From positions 6,375,001 through 6,439,000 of the forward strand of contig NC_037651.1 of assembly GCF_003254395.2 (NCBI RefSeq): a stretch of 64,000 bases of DNA, given 5' to 3'. The notes beneath the pieces were generated by a model, which searched no databases, was not told where the DNA came from, and saw only the letters and a program-made list of their open reading frames with translations. Shown piece after piece: positions 24,750-38,850 of this stretch (position 1 is its first letter; the number at the start of each line of letters is the position of its first letter). The position numbers were made by a program, and so were the translations under genes. Source of the DNA: Apis mellifera. Lineage: Eukaryota > Arthropoda > Insecta > Hymenoptera > Apidae.

Positions 24750-27371
24750 AAAGAACGGTATACGTATATATATATGTTCTCTTTATTCGTAATTTAAGAA
24801 GAATAAACGCATAATACGTGAATCGCAAGAGAGCGGAGGCATTTGAGAGTAAAACTTACGAAATCATTCCTTGATAAGTATTTTTTCCAAGACTCTGAGA
24901 GTACAGTGATTCTCCTCGATTTTATTATATCAAAATTAACTTCTCCATAAATACGTTTTACTCTCAAACGTATTTGTACACCCTGTCAGAATTAACCGTA
25001 ATTATATGGCTTTAAATTTTAATTGAATAAACATCGAAGAAACGTTGCTAAGAAAAATCGCTAAAAAAAAATCACGCTGCGCTTTCGGATCGTGGAAACG
25101 TGTATGTTTAATTAATATTAGTTGTACTCCTCTATACGTAATTTATATACATTTATCGTTGTTTATTATCATCCTCATTTGTTTATAAGTCACAAATACG
25201 TACTCGAGATAAGTGGAATATTATTTATATTATTATCTTATTCTTCCTAGTAATCGCGATTTATCGAACAAAAGATAACGATTTACTGCACACGATTATT
25301 TATCGTCCCTCGCTTCGAACGTTTTTTAATTTTTACCAACACTTTTCACGACTAAATAAGACTACAATGTTTCTACGTAATGTACGCTTGATCAACGTAT
25401 TCGTTAAAATTCGAATCTCGATAACGCCTCTTTTTGTACTTTTGTTTCATTCGTTCAATTGTAATCGAAACTCATCTACGAATAAATTATAAGTAAATAA
25501 ATTAATAATTGTACTTGTATATATATATATATATTTTTTTTTTACCTCGTTTATTATTATCGATCTTTGAAAGAAGAAAAGTAATTACAATAATTCGTCT
25601 CTAAATGAAGAATTAAATCATATGTGGATTACGAAGATATTTAAATAATTCAACAGTGAATTCGAATGGAAATGGATATATTAATTGGAAATTGTTATAA
25701 ACTATTACATTTAATTGAACTCGATATATCTTTGATGTCTCTCGAGTGACGAGTTTCAATCTATTTTTTTCAGAAGCAAACAATTTCGAGAAGATAACAT
25801 GTTAATTTGGCGGCACCATTGAGCTATTTGAAAGAGGTTAATAAAAGATTACATTTAATGAAATTATCATAATTGGCGAGGATAATGTAATGTCAAGGAT
25901 GGTATGTAATGCATCGTTTCTAGGCTATGGTCAATAAAATTTACATTTTGCAGTGTGCGAATTACCGATAAATGGAAGATACTGTCATGGTTAATTGAAT
26001 ATTCCGCCTGCATATTGTCTTCAAGTGAAACCTATTAATGAAAAAATCCATTCATTTGGAATAATTTTTGTTTAAATACTAAAAAAAAAAAGAAAGAAAA
26101 AAACGTTTTTCCATTTAGCAATGAAAATTCTTTCAGAATTATCGTGATTCCTTCGATCGATAACGAGTATTTTCGATTATTTTTCTTTAAATCTATAATA
26201 GATGCGTTGTCAGAAATACGTGAAAAAAATTTAAGTATATAAAAAAAAATGACATAATGCAACGATCGAACGATCTTGTTAAAGATAATTAACGACACGA
26301 CAGTTCTATATATGGAAATATGACAACTTCTTCTTTTTTAAATTTGAACTTAATTTCTTTTCTTTTAATTTGTTTAATATTGATTTCACGATTATTATGC
26401 ATTGACGAGATTATATATCGAATTATATAATGTGACAGTATTAACTAACGATTGAAAAAGAAACATTTTATTTATTTATATATTTTTATTGTCATACAAA
26501 AATATAAGTATCTGTATCTACAATTGCAAGTTAATAGGATCATGCACGCCAAGCGAATAAGAATATCATGTATGTAATCAATTTTCTTCTCGTTGAAAGT
26601 GATACTTATTTAAACTTCATCGAGCTCTATTAAAGTGTAATGTAAGTTTCGCCACGTTGCTTTATTGATTGTAACAATTTTTTTTTTTTTTTAATATCAA
26701 TAATAGAACGTGTAAATAACGTGGAAACATCGATATCGCGTGCGTATGTGTGTGTGTGTGTGTGTGTGTGTACTTAAACGGATATGCAAACAAATTGAAA
26801 CGACGATTGAAAATTATTTTGATTGGTAAAAAACTACGATGTTTATTTCTTTTCCCTAAAAAAAAAAAAAAAAAAAATTATTCAATGCAATAGATTTTTA
26901 AGATTGTCGATGAAATATTTTCTCGCCGTTTACCACAAATTAATCAACTCACCTGTAAAATGTTTTTTCTAGGTAAATATATAAAAGTGCTCGATGAGTA
27001 TCAAACTATTAAGGTATGCACGTGTTTCATACGTCGCACGATACGATACCTCATCATTCATGCACTATGTATGCGCCTATGTTATTATTGCACTTAAGAT
27101 AAATGAAATTTTCACACGAGGGAATGAAAGCGTGGAAAGGGACGATGCTTTCAGTTGTCACTTCTTCACAGTGTTTGCTTCTTAACAGTGTTGGTTTTCC
27201 CAAGTCTTCCATTTTATTCTTCGAACGATCGTTAAAAAAAACTTATCTTCAATTTCCCATATTCGAGGAATATAGTAAGTACAATATATAATTTTATTTA
27301 AAAATAATAATAATAATAATAATAATAACTCGCTTATTATTTTTAGAAATTATTCCATCAAGAAGGGAAAA
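24750..27371. other. Intergenic region before the ionotropic receptor gene
   Basis: AT-rich, with the copy B 3' UTR at its left end, a (GT)n run at about 26746-26770, and poly-T and poly-A tracts. At the right, an exon-like stretch ends GAATATA|GTAAGT at 27274 and an acceptor TTTTTAG ends at 27346, 25 bases before ATG 27372. If used, this would be a spliced 5' UTR. Joining it as coding in the receptor's frame gives a TAA at the junction, so it is not counted as coding. A short ATA/TAA trinucleotide run fills that intron. Confidence 0.5.
26746..26770. repeat. (GT)n microsatellite
   Basis: A run of about twelve GT dinucleotides, interrupted once at its left end. Confidence 0.9.
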
Positions 27372-29111
27372 ATGATTCCACCGATATACCTGTTAACCCT
27401 TCAACAAATGAATTATCTGTACCAATTACCGATCATCGAACGATCCGTCAAACATCTTCTCGACACGAGCCAATTCCTGAACGTGTTGTTCGTCGTTCAA
27501 AATTCCCTCGATCCCTTGGGCGATCTCGATCACTTGATCGACGAGATCTACAAAACCGTGTCACGCACCATACCGACGAATCTCGTTTCCTTCAACGATT
27601 CGATCCCGATCGAGCTGCCGGAAATCGACGCGACCGAGTCGACCCTCATCTTGTACTCGTACGTGGCGAAGGATTTCCCCGATCGCCGTCGAAGGGAGGA
27701 CATAGCTCGTTTCATAGAGCACTGCCAGAACCGGTCCAAGGTGTTGCTGGTGACCAGGCTCGAGGAGATGAACTGCAACTTCGAGGGATTTTTAAAACAG
27801 ATCTGGTACGACGAGTTGATCGACATGACGGTGTTAGAGTTGTCCCCGAGCAAACGCTCGATAACCATGAACGTTCATCGATACAATCCTTTCGCCAACG
27901 TGTACGATCGGTCACCGTACACCCCAACTCTCGACTGGTTCCCCAACAAGATGACCGATCTTCACGGCCACCCGTTTCGCGCTACCGTTTTGGAACGCGA
28001 GGGTTACATCAATCTGACGGTCGACTCTCGCGACTATCCCGTCTCCTACAAGGGACCAGACGTGAAACTCCTTCGCACCCTCGCGCGCATCATGAACTTC
28101 ACGATCGTGATGCAGCCCAACAACGACGCGCTCACGAGCCTGATGGACGGCGATCTGGACATCATAATACCGAAACTTCCCCTGTTCCCGGACCAACGTT
28201 TCGATCTGTTGGACCACACGCTGCCGTTCGAGTACGAGAAGTGGTGCCCGGTCGTGCCGATCACGTACCAAGTGAACGCGATCGAGACGCGAGCCTTCGC
28301 TGCAATAATCGCGAATATAGTGATCCTTCTCGCGTTCTGGGCTGTATCGGCTCTGTTGAGGTTCGAGAGGAGATTGTGGCAACCGTTGAAGATATTCGGC
28401 ATCTTGATCGCTGCGAGCGTGTCGATGAGGCCGGGCAGAACGTTGGAGAGGATCGTGTTCTTCCTCGTCGTATTGGCGTCCACCGTTTACTCGGCCAATC
28501 TTTACGTCGATTTGACGAGCGTGACCATGGCGGACACGATGGAGACCGAGTACAAGAGTTACGAGGATCTGGACGAGTCCGGGTTGACACCCGTCGTCCT
28601 CCACATGATATTCAACGTCACGTTCTTCACCGACGACCAGGCGTTCAACTCGTTGAAGAGGAAGGCGATCGCCGACGAGGACATGGACGATTGCACCGAA
28701 GTTCTCTCCAGGTACAGGAACGTCACATGTTTCATGGAGTTGAGAGGGATAAACGCGTTGATTTACTCGCAAGCGAGGAGGAATACGGCCACTATGAAGG
28801 TGTGCAGAAATTTGTGCTACGCAGAACCTCACGCGACTTACTTTCTCAGGAAGCACTCGCCGTTCAGGGGCAAATTCGACGCGATCATCTCGAGATTGGA
28901 GGCGGCAGGTATTCGAAAGAAGTGGCATTACGATTTCGTGGGCAAATTCTTCCCGAAAAAGGGGAGGCCTGTTAAACGAAATTTGTACGAATCGTCCCTC
29001 GTCTGGAATCTCGTTTACATAGGGGTGATTGGATTCTTGGCGTCGATCGTCGCGTTCTTTTGCGAAATTCTCGTATACCGGGCGCACAAAAGAAGGAAAA
29101 ATCGAGCGTGA
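27372..29111 (+). CDS. Divergent ionotropic receptor (IR), single-exon
   Basis: An uninterrupted 579-residue frame. IRs are ligand-gated cation channels related to ionotropic glutamate receptors and used in insect taste and smell. Layout: a poorly conserved N-terminal domain; ligand-binding lobe S1 (about 215-300: YKGPDVKLLRTLARIMNFTI, then DLDIIIPKLPLFPDQRFD); TM1 about 309-330; re-entrant pore and TM3 at about 337-378 (IFGILIAASVSMRPGRTLER, FFLVVLASTVYSANLYVDL); lobe S2 about 390-535; TM4 about 544-566; a basic tail KRRKNRA. The pore-following YSANLYVDLTS corresponds to the SYTANLAAFLT motif of iGluRs, modified as in divergent IRs. No clear signal peptide is seen from this start, so an upstream exon may be missing. 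The coding sequence is much more GC-rich than its flanks, which also leaves long open frames on the other strand. Ligand unknown. Confidence 0.86.
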   Translation: MIPPIYLLTLQQMNYLYQLPIIERSVKHLLDTSQFLNVLFVVQNSLDPLGDLDHLIDEIYKTVSRTIPTNLVSFNDSIPIELPEIDATESTLILYSYVAKDFPDRRRREDIARFIEHCQNRSKVLLVTRLEEMNCNFEGFLKQIWYDELIDMTVLELSPSKRSITMNVHRYNPFANVYDRSPYTPTLDWFPNKMTDLHGHPFRATVLEREGYINLTVDSRDYPVSYKGPDVKLLRTLARIMNFTIVMQPNNDALTSLMDGDLDIIIPKLPLFPDQRFDLLDHTLPFEYEKWCPVVPITYQVNAIETRAFAAIIANIVILLAFWAVSALLRFERRLWQPLKIFGILIAASVSMRPGRTLERIVFFLVVLASTVYSANLYVDLTSVTMADTMETEYKSYEDLDESGLTPVVLHMIFNVTFFTDDQAFNSLKRKAIADEDMDDCTEVLSRYRNVTCFMELRGINALIYSQARRNTATMKVCRNLCYAEPHATYFLRKHSPFRGKFDAIISRLEAAGIRKKWHYDFVGKFFPKKGRPVKRNLYESSLVWNLVYIGVIGFLASIVAFFCEILVYRAHKRRKNRA

Positions 29112-30540
29112 AACTGTATATATTTAAGCGTGTATCGATGTGTGTCGTTTTCGAGTGTGTTTTTTTAAAATTAAAGAGTTAATCGATGTAGGGTTTCTAT
29201 AGGATCTATCGATTGAAATGTTACGTAGAAATATAGTATAGGATAGGCTGTGATTTTATTGAAATGATAAATCTACAATTCTTCTTCTTCTTATATTTCC
29301 AGTTATTTTAATATATTGTTAGAAACGAGCAGGCGAATTGTCAGTCGGAATAATTCGATATTGAAATTGAAATTCTGAAAAGGAAAGCGGTTCTCCAATC
29401 GAACAATAAATTGGAAACCGCGAAGCGGAAACTCGTCGATTTTCTTCCTTTTTAATTGATCCATCGGCTAGAAACGTTTGTAATAACTTGGAAAGTTACG
29501 GAGAGATGGAAAACTTAAGAATCGAAGGTGGGAAATAAGAATATGAAAGGGTGGATGGTTCACTCTTTAAGACTGAAAAAAAAAAAAAAGAAATTAGGAA
29601 ATTAGAAGTTGAATTTTTTCTCGATTCTCAAACTTTTCGAATATTCGAAACCTTTGCTCCGTAATATTTTAAACAAATCTAATATTAGGAACAGCTTAAT
29701 GATCCTGTTATTCTGTTGTTGTGTCTTCAAATGCCAACCTATTTTCAGCGCGTTAGTGCGTTTTAAACGAACTTTAACGATGAAACGGAATAATTTATCG
29801 ACAAATTAACCAACTATACGCTAGATAATCCCCGGTAACAAGATCCAAATAAAACCTACAACTAACCATACCATAAAAGCCGACCATAATGGAGCGGAGC
29901 GAAAATGGTAGAATAGTTCAAGATCGATATTCCTAGCTCCTATTAATAATCAACAGTGTCTTCTTTTTCTGTGCAAGTGTTAGAAAAAAAAATAAATAAA
30001 TAAAAAATGCAATAACCGTTCAATAACTTTCGAGCCTTGTGATGAACAATTTTCCACGCGCAGAAATTACGATTACCTCTCTCCTCCTTCTTTTATTGAA
30101 ATTGTACGATTATTTAAAAGTCAAAGGGAAGATAAATTCCTTGATAATTTCGCGATACACCCCCCTGGAAATACACCGATCAAATGTGTTATGGTTCGAT
30201 ATTCTTTTTCCTCAAATTTTTCTATACAATAATAAATTCTCGTCTATGCACACGATTTTCAAAATTTAACTTTTAAACTTAAATTAAATATCTACGTATA
30301 TAAATCTCCATTCTAATCGATTGTTTTATCACAAAATTACATTTTAACAAAGATCGTTAATAAATTCAAAACAACGTTATAAACGTAACCCTTTATATTT
30401 ACAAGACTTCAATTTTCAAAATATTAGAAAATGATTTAACCGATACATTTTTATATCGAAAATAAAATAAACCAAACACGGAAAGCCTCGATCTCGATCG
30501 ATCGAACTTTTTCCTCTCCTGAAACAAAAGGAAAAAAAAT
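29112..30540. other. Intergenic spacer
   Basis: IR gene 3' flank followed by AT-rich sequence. Frames at 29609-29809 and 30039-30269 are short and unsupported. No RNA gene or repeat was recognised. Confidence 0.5.
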
Positions 30541-30906
30541 CGTCGTGACGGTGTTCGAGAACTACTTTGAGAGGCTCGATCGGCGAGAGGAACACCCCGA
30601 TGTTTTCCCTTCTCTAGCCGTTCGCCTTTCCATTTCCGCCGCCTACCCCCCGCTGACAGTTGCGCTCCCGCTGCGAAGCCGCGCAGCGAGTAGCGAGTGT
30701 GCGACCAGTGTCGGGCCGACCGGCAACGTGTGTAGGTAGTGTGCACGCTCTCGCGTTTATCCTCACGGTTTATTTCGATACACGAACCGAGCCGAGTTAC
30801 ACGGGGAAGAGACGAAACACGGGGATATAAAGCTCGCGGTAGCCGTTACGTTGGAATTCTGCTAGTTCTCGAAGGGGTCGTCGAGGGAAGAAAGGGAAGA
30901 GAAGAG
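30541..30906 (+). promoter_or_regulatory. CpG-rich promoter block and probable first (untranslated) exon
   Basis: A sharp rise in G+C and CpG in otherwise AT-rich sequence. It includes CCAGTGTCG near 30698-30707 and a TATA-like TATAAAG at 30826-30832. It ends at an excellent donor, GAAGAG|GTGAGC after 30906. No convincing coding frame continues through it, so it fits a 5' UTR exon. The next plus-strand gene is the four-transmembrane protein starting at 47553, whose ATG exon has an upstream acceptor. The link across about 16.6 kb is an inference. Confidence 0.5.
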
Positions 30907-33900
30907 GTGAGCTATATATCGCTTTCGACGTATGTGTATGTAAATAGATGATGGATAATCGCGATTTGGGATAATTATCGTTTCTTTTTTGCCAGTTTCA
31001 ATGGGGTGCAAAAGTGTAATAACGCATTTGGTAATTTTGTTAACGTAAAATTGATTATCTTAATTTTGATTGATAGTCTCTTTCGATATTGAAAAGATTG
31101 AAATTTTGGAATATTGTTATAGAAGTGATATGTTGTTAAAAAAATTGTTACGAGTAGAATGATGTTAGATTCGAAGGGAGTGAAGTTTTGAAAAAAATGA
31201 AAGAGAAGTGATTTAATTATTCCTCTTTCGCTGTGAGATCGTGAAAATTCATGACTCGTTGCTTGTCAATTTATTATCGGTATTATTAAGCTGGTTAAAT
31301 TATCGTGGAGGAGAGGTGTCCGGAACACGGACACGTGTTGATGATACTCTCCTGTTGAATCTTCACCCACGCTCTCTGTTCCACGCTTATTGTTTTTTCT
31401 TTAGAAATAACTTTCTGCTCTCTATAAACGAGTAATACGTAGTTTTTTTACGGGATCACATTTATAATTTTATTTTATTTTCCATGGTGGTTATCTAATG
31501 ACGCGACGATTTTGCTTGTGATCGAGGAAAAACGATCGTTCCGATTCACGTGCAATCGTTCACGCTCGAGTTTTTGTTTAACGATGGAGGTGGAATGTGG
31601 TTCGTGAAACGAAAACGTAATATAACTCGGCTCCCACGTAATAGAGGCAGCTGTGTTGATAGAGGTAGTTTTCGAAAATTTTATTTTTGAATGGTGAACA
31701 TGAGTTTCTTTTTTTTTTTTTTCGAATATACAATCCATTCTCTTAGAATTTAACCGATAATTCATTTCGATTAATCGAACTATCTATACAAAATATTAAA
31801 TTCCAGCATATTTGTAATATTTTGTAAATTTGTAAAATTTATTATTATATATATTTATAGTTTAACAACATTGGATTATAATTTCCCAAGAATATTCTAG
31901 ATTTAGATGTAACGGTTTGAAAGTTTGAAGCAGAAAAATACAAAAAAAAAAAAAGAAAAGCTCTTACACGTGTCGTAATATTCACCTCTGAAACTCGAAG
32001 TTTTGCGCATATATTAAAAATGTGTTGTCGTGACGAAAGAACAAAGAAGGCTGTTTGGTAATCTCGTTAAAATTCTCTCCTGGCAGTAGCGAAATAAGGG
32101 TTGGCACCTCCCTAGTAGGCGAAATTACTCGGCCAACGTCGACTATTTAAAATGTCGTTCTTTGTTGCCCCTTACAGACTTTTATTATTCCCTAGGGAGA
32201 ATTAATGTCGAGGTGGATGGCTTTCCGTTTTATTTATGACTTCGTTTTACAAAGCGATTCTTAAAATTCACCGATACTTTACGAGAACACGTTCTCTTTT
32301 TTAAAAGCGTTCCTCGTTTTTAACTCGGATTATTCCAATGGGTTGTGATCAAAAAGAATGTCGATTGAAAAATTACACGCATTGAGAAACATTTATATTT
32401 ATATTAAACTATTAAAATATTTTTGCACGATTAATCGATGAATTTGTTTAGATTGGAAGAGAATGATTATTTTTCGTTTACTAATTGTATTCATATATTT
32501 TAAATACATTCGTGAATAGATTGCGGATCCTTGTGCATTTATGAATTTAAAATGTAAAAAATTCTATAGAATTGATACTGCAAAAATATATAAAATATCC
32601 AGAATGAAATATTACGATATTCAAAGAATGAAATAGATTCCCTTATTTCAATTCCAATTCTGTAAAAATGCTCGTAAGAAGAATTTTAATTTGCATAAAT
32701 AAATTCGTAAATCTATTCATAAATAACAAGATACGTAATTATAAATATAAAAGAGAAATGTTAAAAACTGTTCAAATTTTTCATTCACCGTATAAATTAT
32801 TATTTGATTTATACACACGCGTTTTTTTTTATAAATATTCCAGAAAATAATAAAATACGTTTAATCTCTCTAAATTCGTATATAAATTAAAGAAGAAATT
32901 AAATGCACAACGCGCATCATATTTTTTTCCTCGCATTTTCCAACGATTTACCTGCGTTTCATGCCGCGATAATTAACCCCTTCGTTACATGACAAACAAC
33001 AGTTTCGCGTGTCACGACCCGCTTCCGCAACTTGTAAATTGACCGAAGGCTGGGTCTGGGAATTCCACCCCAACGCAACTGGCGGCTTCGATTCACCCTT
33101 GTCCTTTATCCTCGGGGTGAATTTCCTCTCCTGTGCATTTCGTGAACCCCTATTTCCACACAATACGAGGAACTCTCCCTCCAGCAAATTCGAAAGCATA
33201 AATTTACCCTCTGAGTCATCCTTTCGTATATCTTATATATTTTTATATACCATTTATAATGAAAATTAAATTATATATAGTATAATAGGAATAAAACTTT
33301 TAAAATTTTTTAAATATTTTTTATTCGTAAATTTACAGATATGAATTATATTTCATCCGGAGTTTACGCGTTGAATCACATATTGAAAATTATTATAATT
33401 TTTCTAGGCATTTCAATCCGTACAACAGAAGAAAGCATTGAATTTATCTTTTCGAATTTTCATTTATTCCTTCTAAAAATTATTGACAATCGTTTGTATT
33501 ATCACAATTTATAAATTAATATCATTCAATCGTTTAGAATTTTAACATCGATTCGAGAAAGATTACATTTCGTTTCGAAAATAAAATATGTATCTGTTCA
33601 GTGTGATATAAAGATCATTTATCGGGATAAGTAGAGGGTGTAAGTTCATACCGTTTCAACGTGGCGAGTTTTTCATTAAAAAATAAAATCATAAACGGAA
33701 TATGTAACATGTAAATTCTCCGCGCAGTGGTTCAGATCGATAATAATAATCGCGGTGGAACGGCATTGACACGCTTTCGCTCGTCTCGATATCCGCTCGG
33801 CCGAGACACCCGTATGAATTTCTGCCGCGATAGATCGAATGCCATCGATGAACTTCCAGATCGAAGATCACGCAACTCTCTAAATTGCCAATACCAAATT

Positions 33901-36900
33901 AATTCAGGAATTTTCATATCCCCTTTTTCCTCTTTCATTCGACCGTCGATATCGAAAAGCTCTCTCCAAATCAAAATTAAAAATTAATACGAGGCGATTT
34001 CTTTTTCATCTCTCGTGTAAAATTTTTTTAAATTACAATTTCTGAAATTTATAAAATAATTTATTTATTTAACACGTAAAAAAAAAAAAAAGAAAAGATT
34101 GTAAAAGTTGCCTTTATTCTCGGTTTCTCGTTACTCGAAAAGAAAAAGTTATTACTCGTTTTAAAAAGTAATCGCTTTCCTTGAAAAGTTTCGTAATATA
34201 TGTTCCAAGATCTTGTTTTATTTTTATAACACGATAAACTATTCCCTTATTTTTTTTTACACTTTCTAATACGAGTAGAAATTTCTATTCTTTTTTTCAA
34301 ATCACATAAAAAATCGTACATCTTTTTCTTTACGAGCAATAATAATGACGTTACGTATATATCAAGGATTTGCACTGATAATCTCTTTTGTCCAATGTTT
34401 TATGCCCATAAATAGGGAGAAGTAAATGCTGACCAAAGACGATAAATACGTTATCACGTCTTTTACGTGGAAACAGCATTTTATGTATCGCGTTAAAAGT
34501 ATCGTATCCTTCCTCTATCTACCTTATCCTTGTGCGAAACGTCGTAAAAACATTTTATCCTTTTCATAAAGTTTCCATTTCAGAGAAAGCAATAAATAAA
34601 CTGGATAAAAAATCAAACTATTCGTATTTAAAAGAAAGAATAATATAAAATTGTATTTGCAGTGGTTCAAGCAAGAGACGTTAAAAAAAGAGAAAAATAG
34701 TCTCATATTTTTCTCGTATGAAATATCTTGTTAACAATTAACGCGCAATTTGACCAACGGATAAATAGATGAGAAATTATGAGAGGTACGAGAGAATTGG
34801 CGTCGTTTCAAAGTGATCGATAATTGTCACGTTTACATTACCAATATTTGACGACGTAACGCTTTATTCGGTACAACGTTCCGACTTTAGACCTGTATCA
34901 TTATCGAGTATCATCGAGAGCGCATTTTATCATCTTTCCCGAACGATTTGTCCGAAATTATTTTTACCATTTCGCCCCCCGAGTTTTGGCACGCGGGACA
35001 CACCGTCCCTTTGAACAGTCTACACACGTTAAAATTTCCCGCGTTTCACTTTCCCGTTTGATCTTCACGCCTGTTTCGAATTACTTATTTATGCCCATTG
35101 TAAATTACGAAAGGAAAAACGAAACGAAATCTCTCCATCTTATTTTCGTACGAATGTAAATTCGAAAAATTTTCAAATCTCAAATATGAGACGAGGATCG
35201 CTCGAGCGATCGAGAAGCGAACGCTCGGTTAATAATTTTCTTATCTTGTTTTCTTGAATTATTGACTTCAACGAGTACGAGAGCCTCGTTTCGTTCTTAA
35301 ACACCGAACGATCTTGCGCACATCTTATCCGTCCCCATTACAATAATTTTCTCAAGATTTCTATCCGGCTCGCACGCTCTTCTCTTGTCTCCTCTTGCAA
35401 CGATAATCTTAATCTTGACGTACACGTATCTGCATCATCTGCTCTCGTTTTATTAACTTTATTCCTATCATGAATGGAACAGAATCGATATATATTAACT
35501 TATCATTCTACGTAGAATTAATTAATATTTAGAAAATTGATCGATTTTTTAAATATTAAAATTTGTATTATATTTTTGTATCTGCGCAAATTTACAAACG
35601 AAAAGAAAAATCGTTTTTATTCGGATATTAAATCGTATAAAAATTGATCAAATAATCATTACACAAGAAATATTTATTTCTTTCTGTATTGTAATTCATT
35701 ATATAACGAAAAGTCTGAAAAAGATGCAAATGACAAATTGATGGAAGAAACTAAGTCATATCCACGATTTACTTTTGGTAAAATTTTATCGATACATCAT
35801 GATGAACTCTTTTACAAGCTCGTTAAAGCAAATTCTGAAACATTTGATTATACAACTCTTAATTAATTCACTGCTTCATAGAAACTTCTTTGGATTTTTT
35901 TCTTTTCATCAAATTAGTCTTCCAATTTTTGTCCTGTTCAAAATCTTGCATACGAGATGTATAACTTTCAATGTAGATTCTGCTACATCTCTCTTGCATA
36001 ATCCTCAACCGATATTTTTTCCAATGCCAACTCGTTACACATTCACTTACCGACCTCTGCAATCGAAAAATATTCCACGAATGCATTAGTGCACTCCCTC
36101 CTCCCGCACACGATTGCGCATTTACAAGTCAAACAATTTTTCTGGTTACTTTCCATTCCATCCACCACGTTCCACGTAGAAAAATTCCCCTTAAATGGTG
36201 GTCCTCGTTACCTGTCGTTGGAATAAAACGCGAAATTCCCTCCATTTTCTGGCGGGAACTGCGGTCCACCCCCGCACGCAGAAATTCTTGCGGTCATTTT
36301 CGTGTTCCACGCTACGAATTTTCTCATCCTCGTGCCAACGAAGCCGGGAAACGTCTGTGTTTATTCGAGGAGTGGCTCCCCGACTTTTGCCCATTGTATT
36401 TATACCGTCCAACTGAAACAGATCGAGTGCATGCATCAACGTTTAAAACACGATCGTTTGAGAAATGAGAGAGAGAGAGAGAGAGGGTGGTACGAAGGGA
36501 AGTTAATGGCAACGATAATGGTAATCCGGAATTGGGAATAATTCGATACAATGAGCCATTGAGAATGATGCATGGGCTCTTTATTCTTGTTGTTTTTCGA
36601 TCGAATTAATTTCTTCCATCGTATATCCAACGATTCTTTTCTTTCTCGTGAACGTTTCGATTAAGCTATTTTCTTGTATTTTTGATTTTTTTTTTTTTCT
36701 TAGGAATTCAGAGTACGTGAATTTTGAAGGTTTTAGAATTGTAAAGATAGATTTTAATTTCAAAGTTGGATGTAGATGGAAACGTTTGGAAATATTTGAA
36801 ATTTTTATTTTTATTTTATTCTATTTTATTTTATTCTTATTTTTATTCTATTTCTATTTTTATTTATTTATTGAGATTCGATAATTGGTATCATTGATCG

Positions 36901-38699
36901 AGAAAACTTTGTTGAAAATTTAGGAATATTTTTCTTCTGGAAATCTCTAGAATAAATTTCTCGTTTATTAATAAAATTTATTTCGATTAATATTCATAAT
37001 TTCTAATTTTCTTCTTATCTTCTTAACGATAAGAAAATAAGGAAATTTAGACACGCTTATTCGCTACTCGAAAGTTTGAGCCACTTAAGGGCTGCGGAAA
37101 GTCTTAAATTTAATCACCAAAAAAGATGCAGCGTGCCATGTAATTGTCGTAGGTCGTCTCGAGGAATAATTTAAAAATACAACCACGACAGGGACCTATT
37201 TCTGGCGAAGACTGGCCGCCCGTTTCGAGTTCGAGGCTCGTCGTGGTCGGGTTAGGCTCCACGCACGCGACCATCTTCATCGACACGTGTCCACCGTTCC
37301 CACTGAGATGTCAATCCCCTGTCAATTTATCCATCGAAGTAACATCAGATATCCAAGAACAATCGATTTTCGCGTTCAGAAGTTTCATTTCGAGCTCGAC
37401 TGTTCGGCGAACCAATCCATGGTTTCCGTGATATATTAATTGATCTCGTAGTTGGATCGATCGAGAGTGTATTTAGAATTCGAGCAGAAATACGACGTTG
37501 TCTTTTATTTATTTCGAGTTTAAGAATTTCGAATACGGAGAAGATTTTGGAGGAGAGAAAATTTTAATGAGATCTATTTAATCGATAATTTTTAACGTAC
37601 GAGAGAAATTGAATTTTTTAAAATAAAGCTAGAATCAAATCGAAAGGACGTGTATTGAAATAATCACACGCGGCTTAATCTATAATAATTAATAAGCAAC
37701 TTCCCTCTACCATTGATCCACGTGAGAGATTTGCTCGAGAGTTAATGACTTGCTGACACGTGTAAATATACAAGAATTTTCTTAATTCACTAAACTATCC
37801 AGCTTTAGAATGAACGTAATTATTGACAGAATGTTTGAATCCTCTGGTATAAATATTGATCGAGCATGCTAAGGATAATTACGAAACTTTGGTTTATAAT
37901 TATGACGCAGGAAAGTTTTGCGAGTTTCGGCGTGATTCCTTCGACGTGCGATTATTATTCTTGCTGCTAATTTTACCCCTCGTCAACAATCGTGCTCCTC
38001 GGCTCGTACGTTATTCCTTTATTTATTTATCTCTAAAGTGTATGAAGTTGACTAAAATGGTGTCATAACGTGGAAAACGTCTTCTCTCGTCGAGCCTGTG
38101 TACCAACAAATACACACACTTTTTAAAATTTTAAAATTCTCTATATACGATCTTTTTGGCGAAAGTTTCTCGAAAGAATTTTAACACCATTTCTTTTCTA
38201 ATATTCTTACCCTGTTCTATCCTCTTCTTCTTCTCCTTCTTGTTTTCTTTTCATCTTTATTTATTGGAAAATTTTATGGAGAGAAACATTTTTCACAATC
38301 GAGCGATCCGATGAAAGTCAACAGAGATTTCGTAAATTCAAAGGAAGGAGTAAAAAAAAAAGTAATACAATTATAAAAAGTATTCAATAAAACGTATATT
38401 ACGCTGAAGGATTGTTGAATGAGCAAACAAACTTCAAAAAATGCGAATCTTCATTTACAACGATTTCATCGAATTATATTTTTCAGAATCAGCTGAAAAA
38501 AATTTAATACTTAATACCTTTTCGCAATCTTTTCTCAGAAAAATTTTCCCGCAAGCTTATCGAATTCCTGTTTCACTTTTCGCTTCCATCATTCGCGTCG
38601 CGAGTTGGCCGATCCATTTAAAACTTAGCCTTAAACGAACGCCGCTCACTCGCCAACCTGCCCGACCCAATTGTTGACTTATCCCACTATACCCTGCCT

Positions 38700-38702
<3 letters not shown>

Positions 38703-38743
<41 letters not shown>

Positions 38744-38757
38744 CCAAGAAATATAGG

Positions 38758-38827
<70 letters not shown>

Positions 38828-38850
38828 CCAAGAAATATAGGCCAATAATA
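38703..38850. repeat. TA microsatellite with duplicated insert
   Basis: Two long (TA)n tracts (about 38703-38740 and 38762-38824), each followed by the same 22-bp non-repeat word beginning AGGCCAAGAAATATAGGCCA. The whole tract-plus-word unit is tandemly duplicated. Confidence 0.9.

Noticed and set aside
28241..28975. A 244-codon plus-strand frame inside the receptor gene
   Set aside because: It is an out-of-frame shadow of the same gene, rich in Arg, Glu and Asp with no family resemblance.
27912..29087. A 391-codon open frame on the minus strand opposite the ionotropic receptor
   Set aside because: It mirrors the GC-biased codon use of the receptor; its protein is Arg/His-rich with no membrane or domain pattern.
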